In this document: positions 10,184 through 22,329 of the stretch, piece by piece | How the letters are laid out: the number at the start of each line of letters is the position of its first letter | Numbering within the stretch: position 1 is the stretch's first letter | Assembly: GCA_028023455.1 (NCBI GenBank) | Contig: JAQFVV010012435.1 | Span: 2,418,001 to 2,482,000 of the forward strand | Source of the DNA: Epiperipatus broadwayi | Taxonomy: Eukaryota > Onychophora > Udeonychophora > Euonychophora > Peripatidae | Reading direction: 5' to 3' | Length of the DNA: 64,000 nucleotides | Notes under the pieces: generated by a model | What the model was told of the DNA's origin: nothing | The model's database searches: none | What the model saw: the letters and a program-made list of their open reading frames with translations, nothing else | Translations under genes and position numbers: made by a program

Positions 10184-10228
10184 CCACAGACATACTTTCA
10201 GTTAATTCCTTAATCCTCCTCAACTGGC
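10184..10228 (-). ncRNA. Hammerhead-like fold, P1-related left arm
   Basis: GCCAG, TTGAGGA, stem II GG(A)TTAA with TTAACT, GAAA, AG-TA-TG. Seven-base core with U for the first C; stem III damaged. Confidence 0.35.
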
Positions 10229-10533
10229 ATTAAATTCAAAAAACATAACAGAAGCAAACATCGTCAACTCAAACCTCATGAATCCCAAATTTTAATGTTA
10301 GTAGCCTGCTTTAATTTTCTTGTATCATGAAAGTATGTAAATACAATTTTAAGTTTGATATTGAAAGTGTTAAGATTCTTTATGAAGAGAAAAACCATAA
10401 TAAAAGAATAATTAAGAAGGCAAGTTTAATAAATATAAAGTGAGTATAGTTAATAAACAAGTTGCTAATGTTAAAATTTGGATTTCATGGGATTCGATGA
10501 CATTGACTTCCATTATAATTTCTGCATTTAATG

Positions 10534-10575
10534 GCAGTTAAGGAGGATTAAGGAATTAACCGAAAGTACTTTTGC
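10534..10575 (+). ncRNA. Hammerhead-like fold, P1-related right arm
   Basis: GCAG, TTAAGGA, stem II GG(A)TTAA/TTAACC, GAAA, AG-TA-CT, T, TTGC. Core bases C3 and G5 are mutated. Confidence 0.35.
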
Positions 10576-10654
10576 AGATTAAAAGACTGTATATATTAGT
10601 TAATTACCATTATATTTATTATTTTTATTATTACTATAGTTTTTAATTAATGGA

Positions 10655-10667
10655 CATTTTACATGTG

Positions 10668-10699
<32 letters not shown>

Positions 10700-10724
10700 C
10701 ACATGTAAAATGTACATTCCGATA

Positions 10725-10763
<39 letters not shown>

Positions 10764-10765
10764 AC
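10655..10765. repeat. TA microsatellites joining PLE 3' termini tail-to-tail
   Basis: ATTTTACATGTGTTATATA at about 10652 is followed, across (TA)n, by its inverse TATAACACATGTAAAATG to about 10713. A second TA tract follows at 10730-10760. The PLE 3' terminus is therefore present in both orientations around the TA tract. Confidence 0.6.
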
Positions 10766-10769
10766 ATTA

Positions 10770-13640
10770 CAGTATCATTACAAATGCCGTTACATTTAAA
10801 AAAATTGTAAAAATTTTATTGGCTTTAATTTTTATAGTTAAGCAACTATATTCATCACTCTCATTAGTTATACAGCATAGAATATAATCATTATCATGCT
10901 CAATAGTCTCTCATGTCAATATTTATGAGAAAATATATAATTTTATAAAGCATGTTGGAATGGCTTTCCAAGCAGATTTTATTACCAATGCTTGTATAAA
11001 CTATATACATGTATATTTTGTTGTTATTCTTGTTAAAAAACAAAGATATCAAATGGTGTAAACAGATAGAACTTCTCTCACACACAAAACAATTAATTTT
11101 ATATACAATTAAAGTGTAGAATTATAAATTTAACATCACTACACAAAAATATTTTGAGTTAAATCAATTATATTTAGATTGCATTTTTTATTTGCATGCA
11201 GAATAAAGTTTTTAATTTTTATATTTTGTGTGTGAGTGTGGAAGCTTACATGTTTAAATTTTAGATTTAGCAAAGATTGATTTTGTTTGCTAAAATATTT
11301 ATTTAATGATATTCATTAAAAAATAATTTAAATTTAATTGATTAAATATCTGAGATCTTTATAGTTGTATGATTTATTTATTTTAAATAAATGATTGTAA
11401 AATTATTTTAAAATACAGAAATAATCATGAAGCAATTAAAGATTGAAAGTATTCTTTTCTTTTTTTTTCATTACGGTGTTTCTAAAGTTTTACCATCCAT
11501 TGATTTAAAAAGTTTTCATTCTAACATTTGCATGGCAATAACCACAATGACCTCTCACAATATTTTGTGGACAAATGACAAAACCCCAATGCATAATGGA
11601 GAATATTTTGTAATCCAAACATCATGTAATAACTAATATAAAAGCTGAAGCTTGGAAAATTCAGACAGTCTTCACAAATTTTTATTGCTGCCAAAACCTA
11701 AACAGGTTAAAATTTTTAAATAGCCATTTTGTTTGTCATCTGCATGATGATCCGTTAGAAGGTATTTGCCTTTTCTAGGCAAATGACTTCTCATTGTTCT
11801 AGGAGAAAGTTGGACAACAACAAATAAACCAGAAAACATCATTGATTAATTAATTCTTTATTTCAAGAAGTCTCATTTATTACAGATAAATGTTAGTGGA
11901 AAAATGAATAAATTGACCTATGGAATACTGTCTCACAACTTTTTTCAATTAGAAGTAATGGTAAATAGCTTATATATTTTGGAAAATTATATGTATTAAC
12001 TTACTGATGTTTATTTTTAAAATATTGCAAAATAATTATTTTCTTCACTTAAAGAAAAAAAGTTCAACTCAATGTTGCGAATTGTCTCATCTTTGATTAA
12101 ATAAGCAAAAACCTTAAATAATAATTTTTTCACTCAAATGTGCTTTGTATAAACTTGTTGCTTAAAGAAATAAACATTGATTCAAAAGGTAATGAAAATT
12201 GCATTGTTGTGAATGATAAACTTCTTGCTTTATCAGAGATATGAACAGAATTACTGGCATTATAGATTAAAAATCTAAAAATGAAAAGATTAATTATATA
12301 TCCCAAATTACAGAAGTAATGAATGGTAATCCTTGAATAAAATTATAACACCTGTTCAATTTCTGCATGTAACAAATTATGAATTTGTATCCAGTGCTTA
12401 AAGAAGTGCGTTATGGATTAACAATGCTAAATATGTGAAAATAATTCAATGGATAATGGATTATGAACTTAAATATTTAAATGTCACTCCTGAATTATGG
12501 ATTATCAAAGCAAATATTAAATATGATAAATATCCAAGTAATAAGCAATCTTAAAAATGAATTATTGTGGAATACAACTTACCATGAATCAACAAGTATG
12601 ATAAATGAAATTTATTAATCTTTATGCTGTGTTCAGAAAAAAAATATATTACAAAAATGGGATTAATTGTGCCTAATCCAATGGATTATTTAATGCACTT
12701 TCTCATAATTGCTTCTCTCTTAGTTAGTTAATATTATATTACATGTAATAAAGTTTTCTCAAATATTTGCTATGCTCATGTACAGATAATAATTTTATTT
12801 AATATTATTATTGTTGAGTTTGGCTAAGTTTAAATATGATTTATCTTAGGTTGGATAATTGCAAGTAACTATTAAACTTATATAAAACTGTGTTATATTG
12901 CTTTAATATATGTTTTATGAATTCTTAAGTTTCTACCTCACAGTTGAATGTAGTTAATCATCCTCATTAGATGAGTAGATCTGTAAGAAATATGTTATGC
13001 ATTATTCATATGTTAGTATTACTTTTTCTTTGTTTCATATAATATTTAAGAAGGCAGCCTAATGATTTCTTTATATTTTGATAGTGGAGTAGCACTACTA
13101 ATGTTTAAGCCTGAAAATGAATCCAGTAAAGGATCTTGAAGTCAAATAAATAAGCCCAATGTGGTAAATTTTATGTGGATATGCTAAGCAATGATTGGAT
13201 TTGCTTTTCTTAAAAGCATGAAAACATTTTTCAGCATTATTAAGTGAGCTTGATTAATATTAGTTAGTGAAACAAACTAATTAAGGGCCACATAGAGCAT
13301 TTATCATTCCATCATTATGATGATGATTATTATCTTCCAGTATTTGAAGTGAAGATCTTTTTTTTAAATAATAAACAATATATTCTTATTTAACGTTAGT
13401 ATCATTGAAACATTGTCTGATAATACATTTTTTATATCCCAGGTTCGAAATAGATTTAGAAAACAAGTATTGATATTTATTAAACATTTTATATAATTTT
13501 CTTATTGTTATTCTTTTTTCATCATTTATTTTATATTGTGTAATAAAGTAATTGTTAATTTTTAATACTTCTCTTTTGTTTTCTTTTGTTCTATCTACAA
13601 TATATAAAAGATCATATATGAGATATTAAATTATAAACAA
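10770..13640. other. AT-rich spacer, nothing recognised
   Basis: About 2.9 kb with only short frames (10900-11085 minus, 11427-11636 plus) that show no motif, no repeat copy in the window and ordinary AT-rich composition. I see no gene or transposon boundary. Confidence 0.5.
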
Positions 13641-13643
13641 AGC

Positions 13644-13832
13644 AAAGCAAAACTCCATATAGTAGTGACACTTGTGCTAAACAGAGTAATCAATGGATGC
13701 CAGAAGGCTTGTGCATAAAATCCTTCTGGCATCCATTGATTACTCTGTTTAGCACAGGTGGCACTACTATATGGAGTTTTGCTTTGTTTATAAACAATTG
13801 TGCTAGTATTGGAGATGTGATCATGTGATGCT
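13644..13832. mobile_element. Family B foldback element, copy B1
   Basis: Arms 13644-13707 and 13722-13785 are inverted copies with a 14-nt loop. The outer parts match the family B ends (AAAACTC..CATA.AGTAGTG.CAC, then AGAGTAATCAATGGATGCCAGAAGG). As in other copies the right arm is followed by a one-sided tail ending GTGATCATGTGATG (13819-13832). The internal part with the hammerhead is deleted. Non-coding. Confidence 0.75.
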
Positions 13833-13839
13833 TGCTATA

Positions 13840-16225
13840 TTAAATTATACATAAAATTTATTTGTATTAAATACATCATAATTGTATTAATGCTATCTGA
13901 AATATAAATGTATTGGGTAAGACGATGTATATAAAATCCCTTTTACATTGTCATATTCTAAAATGCATAAACACACTTTATATTCTTGCATTTATTATCT
14001 TACTTTATAAAATCGTAGTGATAAATCATTAATCAACTTCGTATTTAAAATTGCTAGCCTTAGTTTTGAAATACATACTGAGTTACTCTTAATTAGTTCT
14101 TATAGTAAGAAACAATATATTTGCAAAGATTTTTATTAATAGAATAGAATAAGGCTAAGAGTAGACATATTATTGAATAACCCCGAGAAATTTATTAATT
14201 ATTTTATTAGATGTGAATTTATTATTAAGTATAGAATAGTTTTAGCTCATGTGAAAAAATATAAAAACGTGTATGCATAAGATGTGCACGTCAATGTAGC
14301 GGTAGTGGTCACACTTCTTCACAATTGGTATAATTTATAAAATGAGATACTAAGCAAAAGCCATCAGGTGTCACTCCTCTGGAAATATAATCTCTAGTGG
14401 AATAATGAGTCTAGAGCCTAAAATGTCTTATAACATACCTACTCTTTGTCATACAAAATAAAATGTATCTCTAAATTGATAACTTGTCTAACAAACAAAG
14501 AGCTGTGGAAAACTGAAAGTCAGCAAATCAATTAATGAAGATGACTCTGAACTATAAAAAAAAAACAGGTAATAGTTAATTCTGAAAAAATGTCATTCAC
14601 ATAATTATCAAAAATTGACACCAACAGTAAGTAATAATATATGTATTTAAAAGTGTGTGTTGATTAAGTGTCCTCGATGTTATAAATATACGTTAACAAT
14701 TTTCTCATTTGCTACTGACAATCACAGAATGGTATTTTTGCATATATATTTAGTTGAATGTTTACGGAGGTTAAAAATGAAGAGACAGCTAATTAACTGT
14801 GTGACATTCAGGTGATTTTTTTTAAAAACAAAAACAAAAAAAATCATTATTTTTCTAATGTAATCGCTTGTTGCTAAGGGAACCAATAAATAGAAATGAA
14901 GGATATAAATCATTTTACAATAAAGTGATATTTTTGTTTTGGATGAAAATTAACCTTTTTATTTCAAGCAAAAAAAATATAAAATAAAATAATTATCATA
15001 ATGTTTTACTTAATGAAGAGATTGTTAAGGCAATTATTTTTCATGAGATGGTAATTGGACTAGAAAATATCTGAAGGTGTAATGCTTAGAAATAAAGTAG
15101 AAACATGCATGACGAATAGAAACATTTACTGAAAGTAATTATAAAAAGAACAATTAAGAATTTTAATATTGTCGGTAAATTATCACTTTACACAAAGTCA
15201 AGTAAATTGTTCATTTAAAAGTTTCATTTTAGTAATTAAATTACTTACACCTTTATTAATTATGTTTTTGCTTAAATCCATTAAGACCAATCATACTATT
15301 AGTATATTAAATATTTATATATCACCGCACACACATTTATAGTAGTAATATTTAGTCTCTTGTAACAAAGTCAGCTTATATTAGATCATTACAATTTTGT
15401 TGCATAAATTATTTTACAAGAATTATAGACCTTTCATAAGATCCTTTATATTACTACGTTAATTGTGTTGTTGATTCCTCGTAAGCTCAGTAAGATTACG
15501 GGATTTTTGAGAACCGTAGTATCAGAATGAGCATTTCTAATTAATACGATTGTTTATTTTTTTGTTATTCACCTAAGAATTGATCTAGAGACTTTGGACT
15601 TATTTTACCATTTTGTTAAATTACACAAAGTATCAGAATATTTGCTTTAAATTTGGATTAGTCATAAGAATATGTTTCTAGTAAGTAAAATGTTCTTGAA
15701 TCAATTACTGATTGAGAAAACTAAGCATGCAAAGAAAGCAACTGAAGTTATTTTTATATAACTACCTTATTGATACTCAAATATCACTCAATAACCAATG
15801 AATTGAAAAATAATCGATATAAAAACCGTAAAAATATAACTATTATACTTTATATCAAAAACTTACGGGCATAAAAATCATTAATATTTTTAATAACTAT
15901 TAAATTTATTTCTGAGTTTATTCCAATGCTCATTATTCATAAATTCTCTTGACCAGATTGCTCTAAAAGGTTTATTATTTGTTCATTCAATCCATATTCA
16001 GCATTACTAGATCTCTTAAAATCTCTCTTAGGATCTAGTTGGGTTTTTAGTCAAATCTATTGCTATCCCGTCCATTGATATATTTTAATTAAACATGATC
16101 AATACAAACTTGAGAGAAGTGTATAAATTAATAATACTCTCATATGTCAAATGCACAAGAGATTACTAACCACTCAATACTATAAATATTTCTCTCTGTA
16201 TGATGAAATTTATTTATGTATTACT
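13840..16225. other. AT-rich spacer, nothing recognised
   Basis: No supported gene. The minus frame 14722-14913 is a chance Ile/Phe/Lys-rich frame. Confidence 0.5.
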
Positions 16226-16229
16226 AAGG

Positions 16230-17440
16230 TTAAATCATCAACATCATTTTTGTTAACCATTATCAATTCACTTGAGGATAAAGGTCTCTCCAAGTTCAAT
16301 CTATCTCTGATCTGTAGTTTCTCTCCTCCACATCATCCCCACACACTTTTTTTATTTCATCCATCCATTTCACATACAGTCTTTTTCTGGGTCTTTTACA
16401 ATCTCTTGGAATCCAGCTTATGATTTCAACTGTTCATCTATTATCATCTCTCCTAACAATATGTCCATCCCAACTCCACATCAATCCTATTAATTGTTTC
16501 AATGATATCAGTAATACTTGTATGTTCTGTTATCTATGTATTTCATTTTTGATCTATTTTTATTATTCTTAATATGCATCTCTTTATGCATCTTTGAGTG
16601 GTCTGAAATCTCTGTATTGCTCTTTTATTAAGTGTCCAAGTCTCAGATCCAAAAGTAAGAACTGCTAAAACACATTTATTGAAAACTTCCTTTTCTTACA
16701 CATAGGCATATTGCCTTTTAATATTAAATTATTTTTACCAAAAGCATTTCAACCAAATTTAATACTATGATTAATTTCATCCATTACGTTCACATCTGTA
16801 GTAATAATCTGACAAAGGTATTTGCAGTTGTTAACTTCTAACTCAACATTATCAATATTTATTTTCATCTTTTGAGAAAATCCATTAAACATATACTTTT
16901 TTTAATGTTTATCTTTAGTTTCTACTTTCTTACTTTCATCTGATAAGTCTTGCAATATTTTCTGAAGCATTGAAGCATTATTTGCAAAAACAACTACATA
17001 ATTTTCAAAATCTAAATGACTTAAATAATCTCCATTTAATTTTATTTCTTTAGCTTCCCATTTTAGTCTACAAAATACTTCATGCAGCACTACTGTAAAA
17101 AGTTTTGGAGATATGAAATCACCCTGTCATACTCTCTTCTCAATGTTAATTTCTCTAGTATCATTATGTAATCTAATTATTGTAGATGAATTTTTATAAA
17201 TATTCTTCAGAATATGACAATATCCTGGGTCTTTACTTTGATGATTCAATTCTCTAATTGCTGAAATAATACTTATCGAATAAAATGTCTTTTCATAATC
17301 TACAATCCAAAGCATAATGACAACTTATATTCACTGGTTCTTTGTATAACTTCTCTCAATACTTGGATATGATAAACAAAACTATTTATTACTTAGTATT
17401 TGATTTCTCCTCTTGGTATAAAAATGCCCCAGAGTTGCAC
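16230..17440 (-). pseudogene. RTE-type LINE, reverse transcriptase 3' half, broken
   Basis: Minus strand, several frames. From 17390 downward: VIQRTSEYKLSL, then VDYEKTFYSISIISAIREL (palm motif A) and KNIYKNSSTIIRLHNDTREI (17127-17315), then LHEVFCRLKWEAKEIKLNG..NYVVVFANNASMLQKILQDLSDESKKV (16902-17090; the FADD box is eroded to FANN). Next come a KINIDNVELEV segment and a C-terminal part ending near 16260 (CKRPRKRLYVKWMDEI). Order and motifs fit the RTE/BovB group. The plus-strand frame 16151-16423 is antisense to it. Confidence 0.75.
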
Positions 17441-17444
17441 ACTA

Positions 17445-18300
17445 AATGATTATCATTTATTACTTTACCTTTATCTTTTTAAATTTTAGTTTAGTTTTAA
17501 GGAATTGGTTTAAACAAATAAATATTTTTCTTATCTTTTAACCATTTTCATCAAATTTAAACATTTGTAATACAAGTTTGGAAAATTGAGTCATGTGATG
17601 TATGACTTGATTTTTTTTTCTATTAAGTAACAAATTAAATAAATATTAATGAGTTAATTAGAAATCCTACATTAACTTAAGCTTAATACAACATCTCTAT
17701 TACAAAATATAATAACATACTTTATATTCATACTTAGTCTTACTAATAAATTAAATAGTTACCTGTACTTTCATCATTCTAGCATTATGTTGAGAACTTT
17801 ATTATTATCATATTTATAACAATAATAAGTTTAAAATATATAATTCAAACAAATCAAGAATAAAATCCTGTATACAATCTCATTCACTAATTCATAGAAA
17901 ATTTATTGAGGCATATTAAGCATTTTAAATTGTATCCAATTAATATAGGGGTTTCCTAGTAATAATAAATATTTATAATAATATGCACTTAACACTACTT
18001 TCACATAATAGAGTAATCCATTTGAAGAATGAAATTTATAGTAAATCTCAAGCATATGCTCTCCAAAATTTTTTATAAGTCATACTTATTATTCATACTC
18101 TAGCTTACATTATAGTGGCAATTAATCCATTTAAAATCTTTATCTGTAAGTGGTAATATCTCTAACATTGTTTCAAAGTTATAATGCTAATAATTTAAAT
18201 CCATTATCCTTAGGCTGATATTATAATTTTATTATTCTATTAAGTTGATAATTTAATTCTTTAAGGAACAATATCAAAAAAATATCCTTGTGGTTGGTAT
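17445..18300. other. AT-rich spacer, nothing recognised
   Basis: No supported feature. Confidence 0.5.
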
Positions 18301-18303
18301 TTA

Positions 18304-18487
18304 TCACACATCATCATCATCAACCATTATTAATCCACTGCAGCATGAAGTTCTCTCCAAGTTCAATCCATCTACTCCAATCTTTAGCTTCTCTTCTCCA
18401 CATCACCCCTGCACACTTTCTTATTTCATCCATCCATCTCACATGCGGTCTCTTTCTGGGTCTTTTACAATCTCTTAGAATCCAGCT
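18304..18487 (-). mobile_element. RTE-type LINE 3'-terminal fragment
   Basis: The inverse of the RTE C-terminus plus 3' end: minus strand reads TGGATTC..AGAGATTGTAAAAGACCCAGAAAGAG and ends in a (GATGAT)n-like tail at 18307-18322. Short 5'-truncated RTE copies with such tails are usual. The overlapping plus frames 18288-18530 and 18290-18478 are antisense. Confidence 0.7.
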
Positions 18488-18489
18488 AC

Positions 18490-19915
18490 AGAAATTGAAA
18501 TTTGAGGAAGTTGAATTTATTCAGCTATAGTTCAGGTCTGTTTAAGACCTAGAAAAAGATAGGTAATCCACTGACTCAAATCAGTTTACCCAATTTTTAT
18601 GGCAATATTAAACAGTTTTTTTATATATGCAATATTTGTAACAATTCAAGCAATCCATAAGTTAATATAGCTGACATTATTTTAACAAGTAATTACACTA
18701 TTAAAAAAGAATGATTATTGAAATATCATTATATTTAATATCATTCTATAAGCATGTTTAAAATTCCATTGGTAATTTAAAATATTTAAATTTTGTTTCC
18801 TTTTGAATAATATTCAGTGATAATCATTATTGATGTTGGAGTTTATCCATTTAAGTCAATGAGAAGAAAACATTTTGCCAAATAGGCAACATGCCCAGCA
18901 GGTTTCTCTACTCCTCCATATTAAACAAGGGGAACAAATGGTTATTTTAGATTTAAACCTGGCAAGATCCTTTATGCATTATAATTGAGCAAAGACTACT
19001 GAAATTTTGACAGAGGGTTATATTTATAGCTTTCTATCATGTAGTCTGTGATATCATGAAATATCACCCACAATATATCACTCTTCAAGTTAGTATGGGG
19101 GAAATCTGTTCCATTGATAATGGTAACCCTTAAAACCAAGTGAGTTTAGTCATATGACTGTCTCAAAAATATTAATTTTCAAGACATAGTATTAAATAGT
19201 AATTAAAATATTACACTTTTAATATTATACTCCATTGTACATTATTCATCCACAATAAAATATACAATTATTTATTTCATAAATTTATAGACTTAGAATA
19301 TTATGAAATTTTAAAGTTCTCAAAATTTTAATTATTTAATTTATTTAATAAAATAACCTTTTATAATAAAACAAAATCATTTAATATTTTGCACTTATAA
19401 CTTTTTAAATTGACTAAGTTTTTTTAAACATAAAGCTTTCATGCACCCACATTTACATATTTCAAAAGTAATGTTAAATTTTATGATTCTGGCTGAATGT
19501 AATATTAGCTGTATAATTATCACAATATAATTAATTATTGGGTGAATGTTTTAGTTATTCTATTTTATAGTAGTGGATCTAATATATTCTATTTTGAATA
19601 TTTTCTCCTAATATCAAATTTATGTGGGTGTGATTTCTGTCTTCATAGACTAACTGCTCTTTTTAAAAAGGAAAAATTTTAGATGCGTTTCTGGTATGTG
19701 TTAATTACTAAAGTCTATCCAGAAGATATTTTAAATAATTTTAAAATAATCAACTGTACTAAATAGTATTATAAGAATTTTAATTCCATTTTTGATCATC
19801 TTACCAGCTATAATACCAATAACAGTGATTGTTTTACTTGTTATAACAATAAATGTAAGCCAATAAATTTTTTACAGTTTACAGCTATGAATATTAATCC
19901 CAATGAAAACATAAA
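18490..19915. other. AT-rich spacer, possible unclassified repeat at 18880-19160
   Basis: A less AT-rich stretch around 18885-19160 may be an old repeat, but no related copy is seen in this window. The rest shows nothing. Confidence 0.35.
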
Positions 19916-19968
19916 TGGTTACAATATATATATATATTGTATCAGTTATAAAGTAAAACATAAATGAT

Positions 19969-20014
<46 letters not shown>

Positions 20015-20025
20015 ATCAGTTGCAA
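19915..20025. repeat. (TA)n tracts bounded by TACAA/TTGTA hairpins
   Basis: Two successive TACAATATA...TATATTGTATCAGTT units (19919-19950, 19965-20025), each with TA dinucleotides between inverted TGATACAA/TTGTATCA ends. Confidence 0.7.
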
Positions 20026-20319
20026 AGTAAGATACATAATTGACTACGATAGTGAGTAATTGCTGATTAATTTTGGAGTAACAATTTTAATAATAATGGT
20101 AATTAAAAAGAGTAGACAAGTAAATTTAAAAAATAAGACTAAGATTTCTTTTAATTCACTGATTTGAAGTTTGTATGTATTGTCTCTAAATGCAACATTC
20201 AAAGTTCAAATGTCAAGTATTCAATGTGTGAATAATTGAAATCTGATTTTTTTTTTTAGTTTTGTTTTGATGTCAAATTTATAAAAAAAGATTTTCGTAT
20301 GGTAATAAATATTTTTGAT

Positions 20320-20583
20320 AAACAGAGCAAAACTCTCCATACAGTATTGCCACCTGTGCTAAACAGAGTAATCAATGGATGCCAGAAGGCTTGTGCATAA
20401 AATTCCTATCTAATGCCTACTCATCCAATATCTCCAGACTAGTTTCTGGCTTGTGGCCTTCATCAGTGAGGAACTTTGGATCTGAGAGCACTGCATCTAG
20501 ATCTCAGGATCTAATGCAACCCTCTAGCAAACACCTTTTATCTCTACTTAACTACAAAACTATGAGATATGATCATGTGATGA
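20320..20583 (-). mobile_element. Family B element, copy B2 (one arm plus tail)
   Basis: Carries the left arm of family B: AAACAGAGCAAAACTC at 20319, AGAGTAATCAATGGATGCCA, the hammerhead (20425-20479, minus) and the GAGAGCACTGCATCTAGATC centre. It then continues to the one-sided terminus GATCATGTGATG (20570-20581). The opposite arm is lost. The 84-codon frame 20379-20633 is not a gene. Confidence 0.7.
20425..20479 (-). ncRNA. Hammerhead ribozyme, family B copy B2
   Basis: Minus strand: outer stem I CCAA/TTGG, an internal loop, inner stem I TCCTCA/TGGAGA (one mismatch, one G-U), CTGATGA, stem II A-GGC-CACAA-GCC-A, GAAA, minimal stem III AC-TA-GT (the A is the last of GAAA), C at the cut site. 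The stem I internal loop plus stem II loop is the arrangement seen in efficient natural hammerheads. An A-A mismatch at the base of stem II is the one clear departure. Confidence 0.7.
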
Positions 20584-20639
20584 TTAATGGTTTAATAAAT
20601 ATTTTTGTTACTGTAATTAATAAAATTAACTAAAAAAAG

Positions 20640-21480
20640 ATTAGAAAGATGATAATTATATATATATTTAAAAACAATGAGCAGTTTAAACAAAAAGTAT
20701 AATTAAAATTTATTAAAAGCTCACACCCTCCCCAGTGTTTTCATTTTGTCTTTTGTTTAGCAGTCATCATCAGCTGCTATCTTATGCTTAACTTTCGATT
20801 ATTTTTTTATCAAATAGTAAGATTGTTATTATATATAGCCTGTAATAAATATTTTCTATTGCCTGGTCATAATAAGCTTTTGCTAAAAAAACATTTTGGA
20901 GGCATAAAATCTGATTATTTAATCATGATAAAAATACTGGCCTTAAATTATACACTAGAATGTGTGAGTTAATCAGGCTATAAAGAAAAAAAATATTTCA
21001 CTCATATTTCTAAAAAAAACATAGCTACATCCCCTGATTAACTTGATCAAAGAATTATTATGATTTCAATTGCTGACAGAATCAGTTTTTAATTCATAAA
21101 AGAGGGCACCAAAGTCGTTACACTCACTGATTCTCTGTCAAGTACATCACAATTTATGAAGCAATCATTACAGGATCGGGATTAAGATTTCCCACCCATT
21201 TATTTTAAGCAAATATTCCTCCTGGACTTAATTAAGAAATAAGCATATTGGCAAGGTAATTTATACACTACTCTAAAACTAAATAATAAAAATCTAACAC
21301 TCAAAATTAACAACATAACTAACTAAAAATTAAGTGCATACAGTGAAAGTTTTTTTTTAATATTAATAGTAAAGATTTATTATAATACATTAAACATTTA
21401 AATATCTATAATAATAAAATTATAATATTGAAAAGAAACACACACACACTCAGATAATTATTTCAACCATTTGAATTTAA
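20640..21480. other. AT-rich spacer, nothing recognised
   Basis: No supported gene; the frame at 20784-20972 shows no motif. Confidence 0.45.
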
Positions 21481-21539
21481 ATATCTCACTTTGAAGTATT
21501 TGTCTATGGTAACAATTTATTATTTCAAATTCAGTTTGC

Positions 21540-21960
21540 AAATCTTTTATATTGATAGAAGTTACGTCCATCAACTTACCGGTAAGCTTCAAGTGTTTAC
21601 GTAGGTGATTGATCATCTTAGTTGTCTGATTTCTTTTGATGAATAGTCCACAGTACTGTTTTTTATGGTTTCATTTCTTCCATATATCTGGTGTTTATTG
21701 AGGCAAGGTTAGATGAAGGTTTGGGTGACTTTTTCCGAGAGAAGATATCGGTGAACGATCTGGTTCTACTTGTACATGGAGAATAGGTTCAATTTAGATC
21801 CATGTGGCAACATTTTATTTCTAATTCAAAAATAAATGCTGCACATGTGAAATTGCCCACAACACAGGTGAAAAAAGACTCCTTCCCAACTTGTCTGCTC
21901 CTTTTATACTCCAGATCATTTTGAGAAGTTCTACACATATTTTCTTTATCTTTTGTTTTT
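21540..21960 (-). other. Possible solo-LTR-like or promoter-bearing repeat
   Basis: Less AT-rich than the surroundings. On the minus strand GAGTATAAAAGGAGCAGACA (21895-21914) is a textbook TATA context. It is followed about 80 bases on by a possible polyadenylation signal (AAATAAAATG near 21818) and another (CAATAAACACC near 21690). No TG..CA ends, primer-binding site or second copy was found, so the LTR idea is weak. Confidence 0.25.
21899..21910 (-). promoter_or_regulatory. TATA-box-like site
   Basis: GAGTATAAAAGG on the minus strand with a GC-richer flank, unusual for this window. No gene downstream. Confidence 0.3.
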
Positions 21961-22187
21961 TATTCTATAATTTTCCACATTATTTTTTTTTTTTCAGCTA
22001 CAAAGTTGTTTTTTTTTTATGGATTATTTCTGCCATTTTTAATTAGCGTTAGAAAGATGTTTCTGATCATAATCTTTTAGATTTGGAATTTCTTTTCGCT
22101 ATCTAGATTAATTAATCTGTATACACTTTACAATATCAACACTATTTTGACTAAATTACATAGATAAATAAGAAACAAAGATTTACT

Positions 22188-22328
22188 TTCATTATATGTT
22201 TTTTTTTTCCATATGTCATAGCATAGGCCAGGATGCGAACTCACAACCGTCTGCAACCAACTACTTGCTTGCATGGCGACTGCGATACCTCTCGGCTAAC
22301 AACGCAAGACTTCATTATATGTTTTTTT
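22188..22328 (-). mobile_element. Family C short tRNA-derived SINE, copy C1, with 18-bp target duplication
   Basis: Minus strand: GTCTTGCGTTGTTAGCCGAG (A-box-like TTAGCCGAGAGG), B-box GAGTTCGCATCC, then GCTATGACATATGG and an A-run. TTCATTATATGTTTTTTT flanks it exactly at 22188-22205 and 22311-22328. The unit is only a ~100-nt tRNA-like body plus tail. It resembles a type II (long variable arm) tRNA, but the acceptor stem does not form as in a true tRNA gene. Confidence 0.85.
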
Positions 22329-22329
22329 A

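Larger units (their letters stand above)
10105..10665. mobile_element. Penelope-like family P1-related inverted pair (3' ends only)
   Basis: Left arm about 10105-10310 (minus) and right arm about 10330-10665 (plus) are inverted copies of a PLE 3' region related to P1. Both contain the AATTAAC..GAAAGTA block and end with AATTAATGGACATT. The right arm keeps a piece of endonuclease C-terminus (CKYNFKFDIESVKILYEEKN across a degraded frame, 10340-10400). The copies diverge clearly, so this pair is older than the palindrome at 5137. Confidence 0.7.

Noticed and set aside
16151-18530. Plus-strand frames of 90, 80 and 62 codons with His/Ser-rich starts
   Set aside because: Antisense to RTE 3' ends; the HHHH comes from the (GATGAT)n tail.
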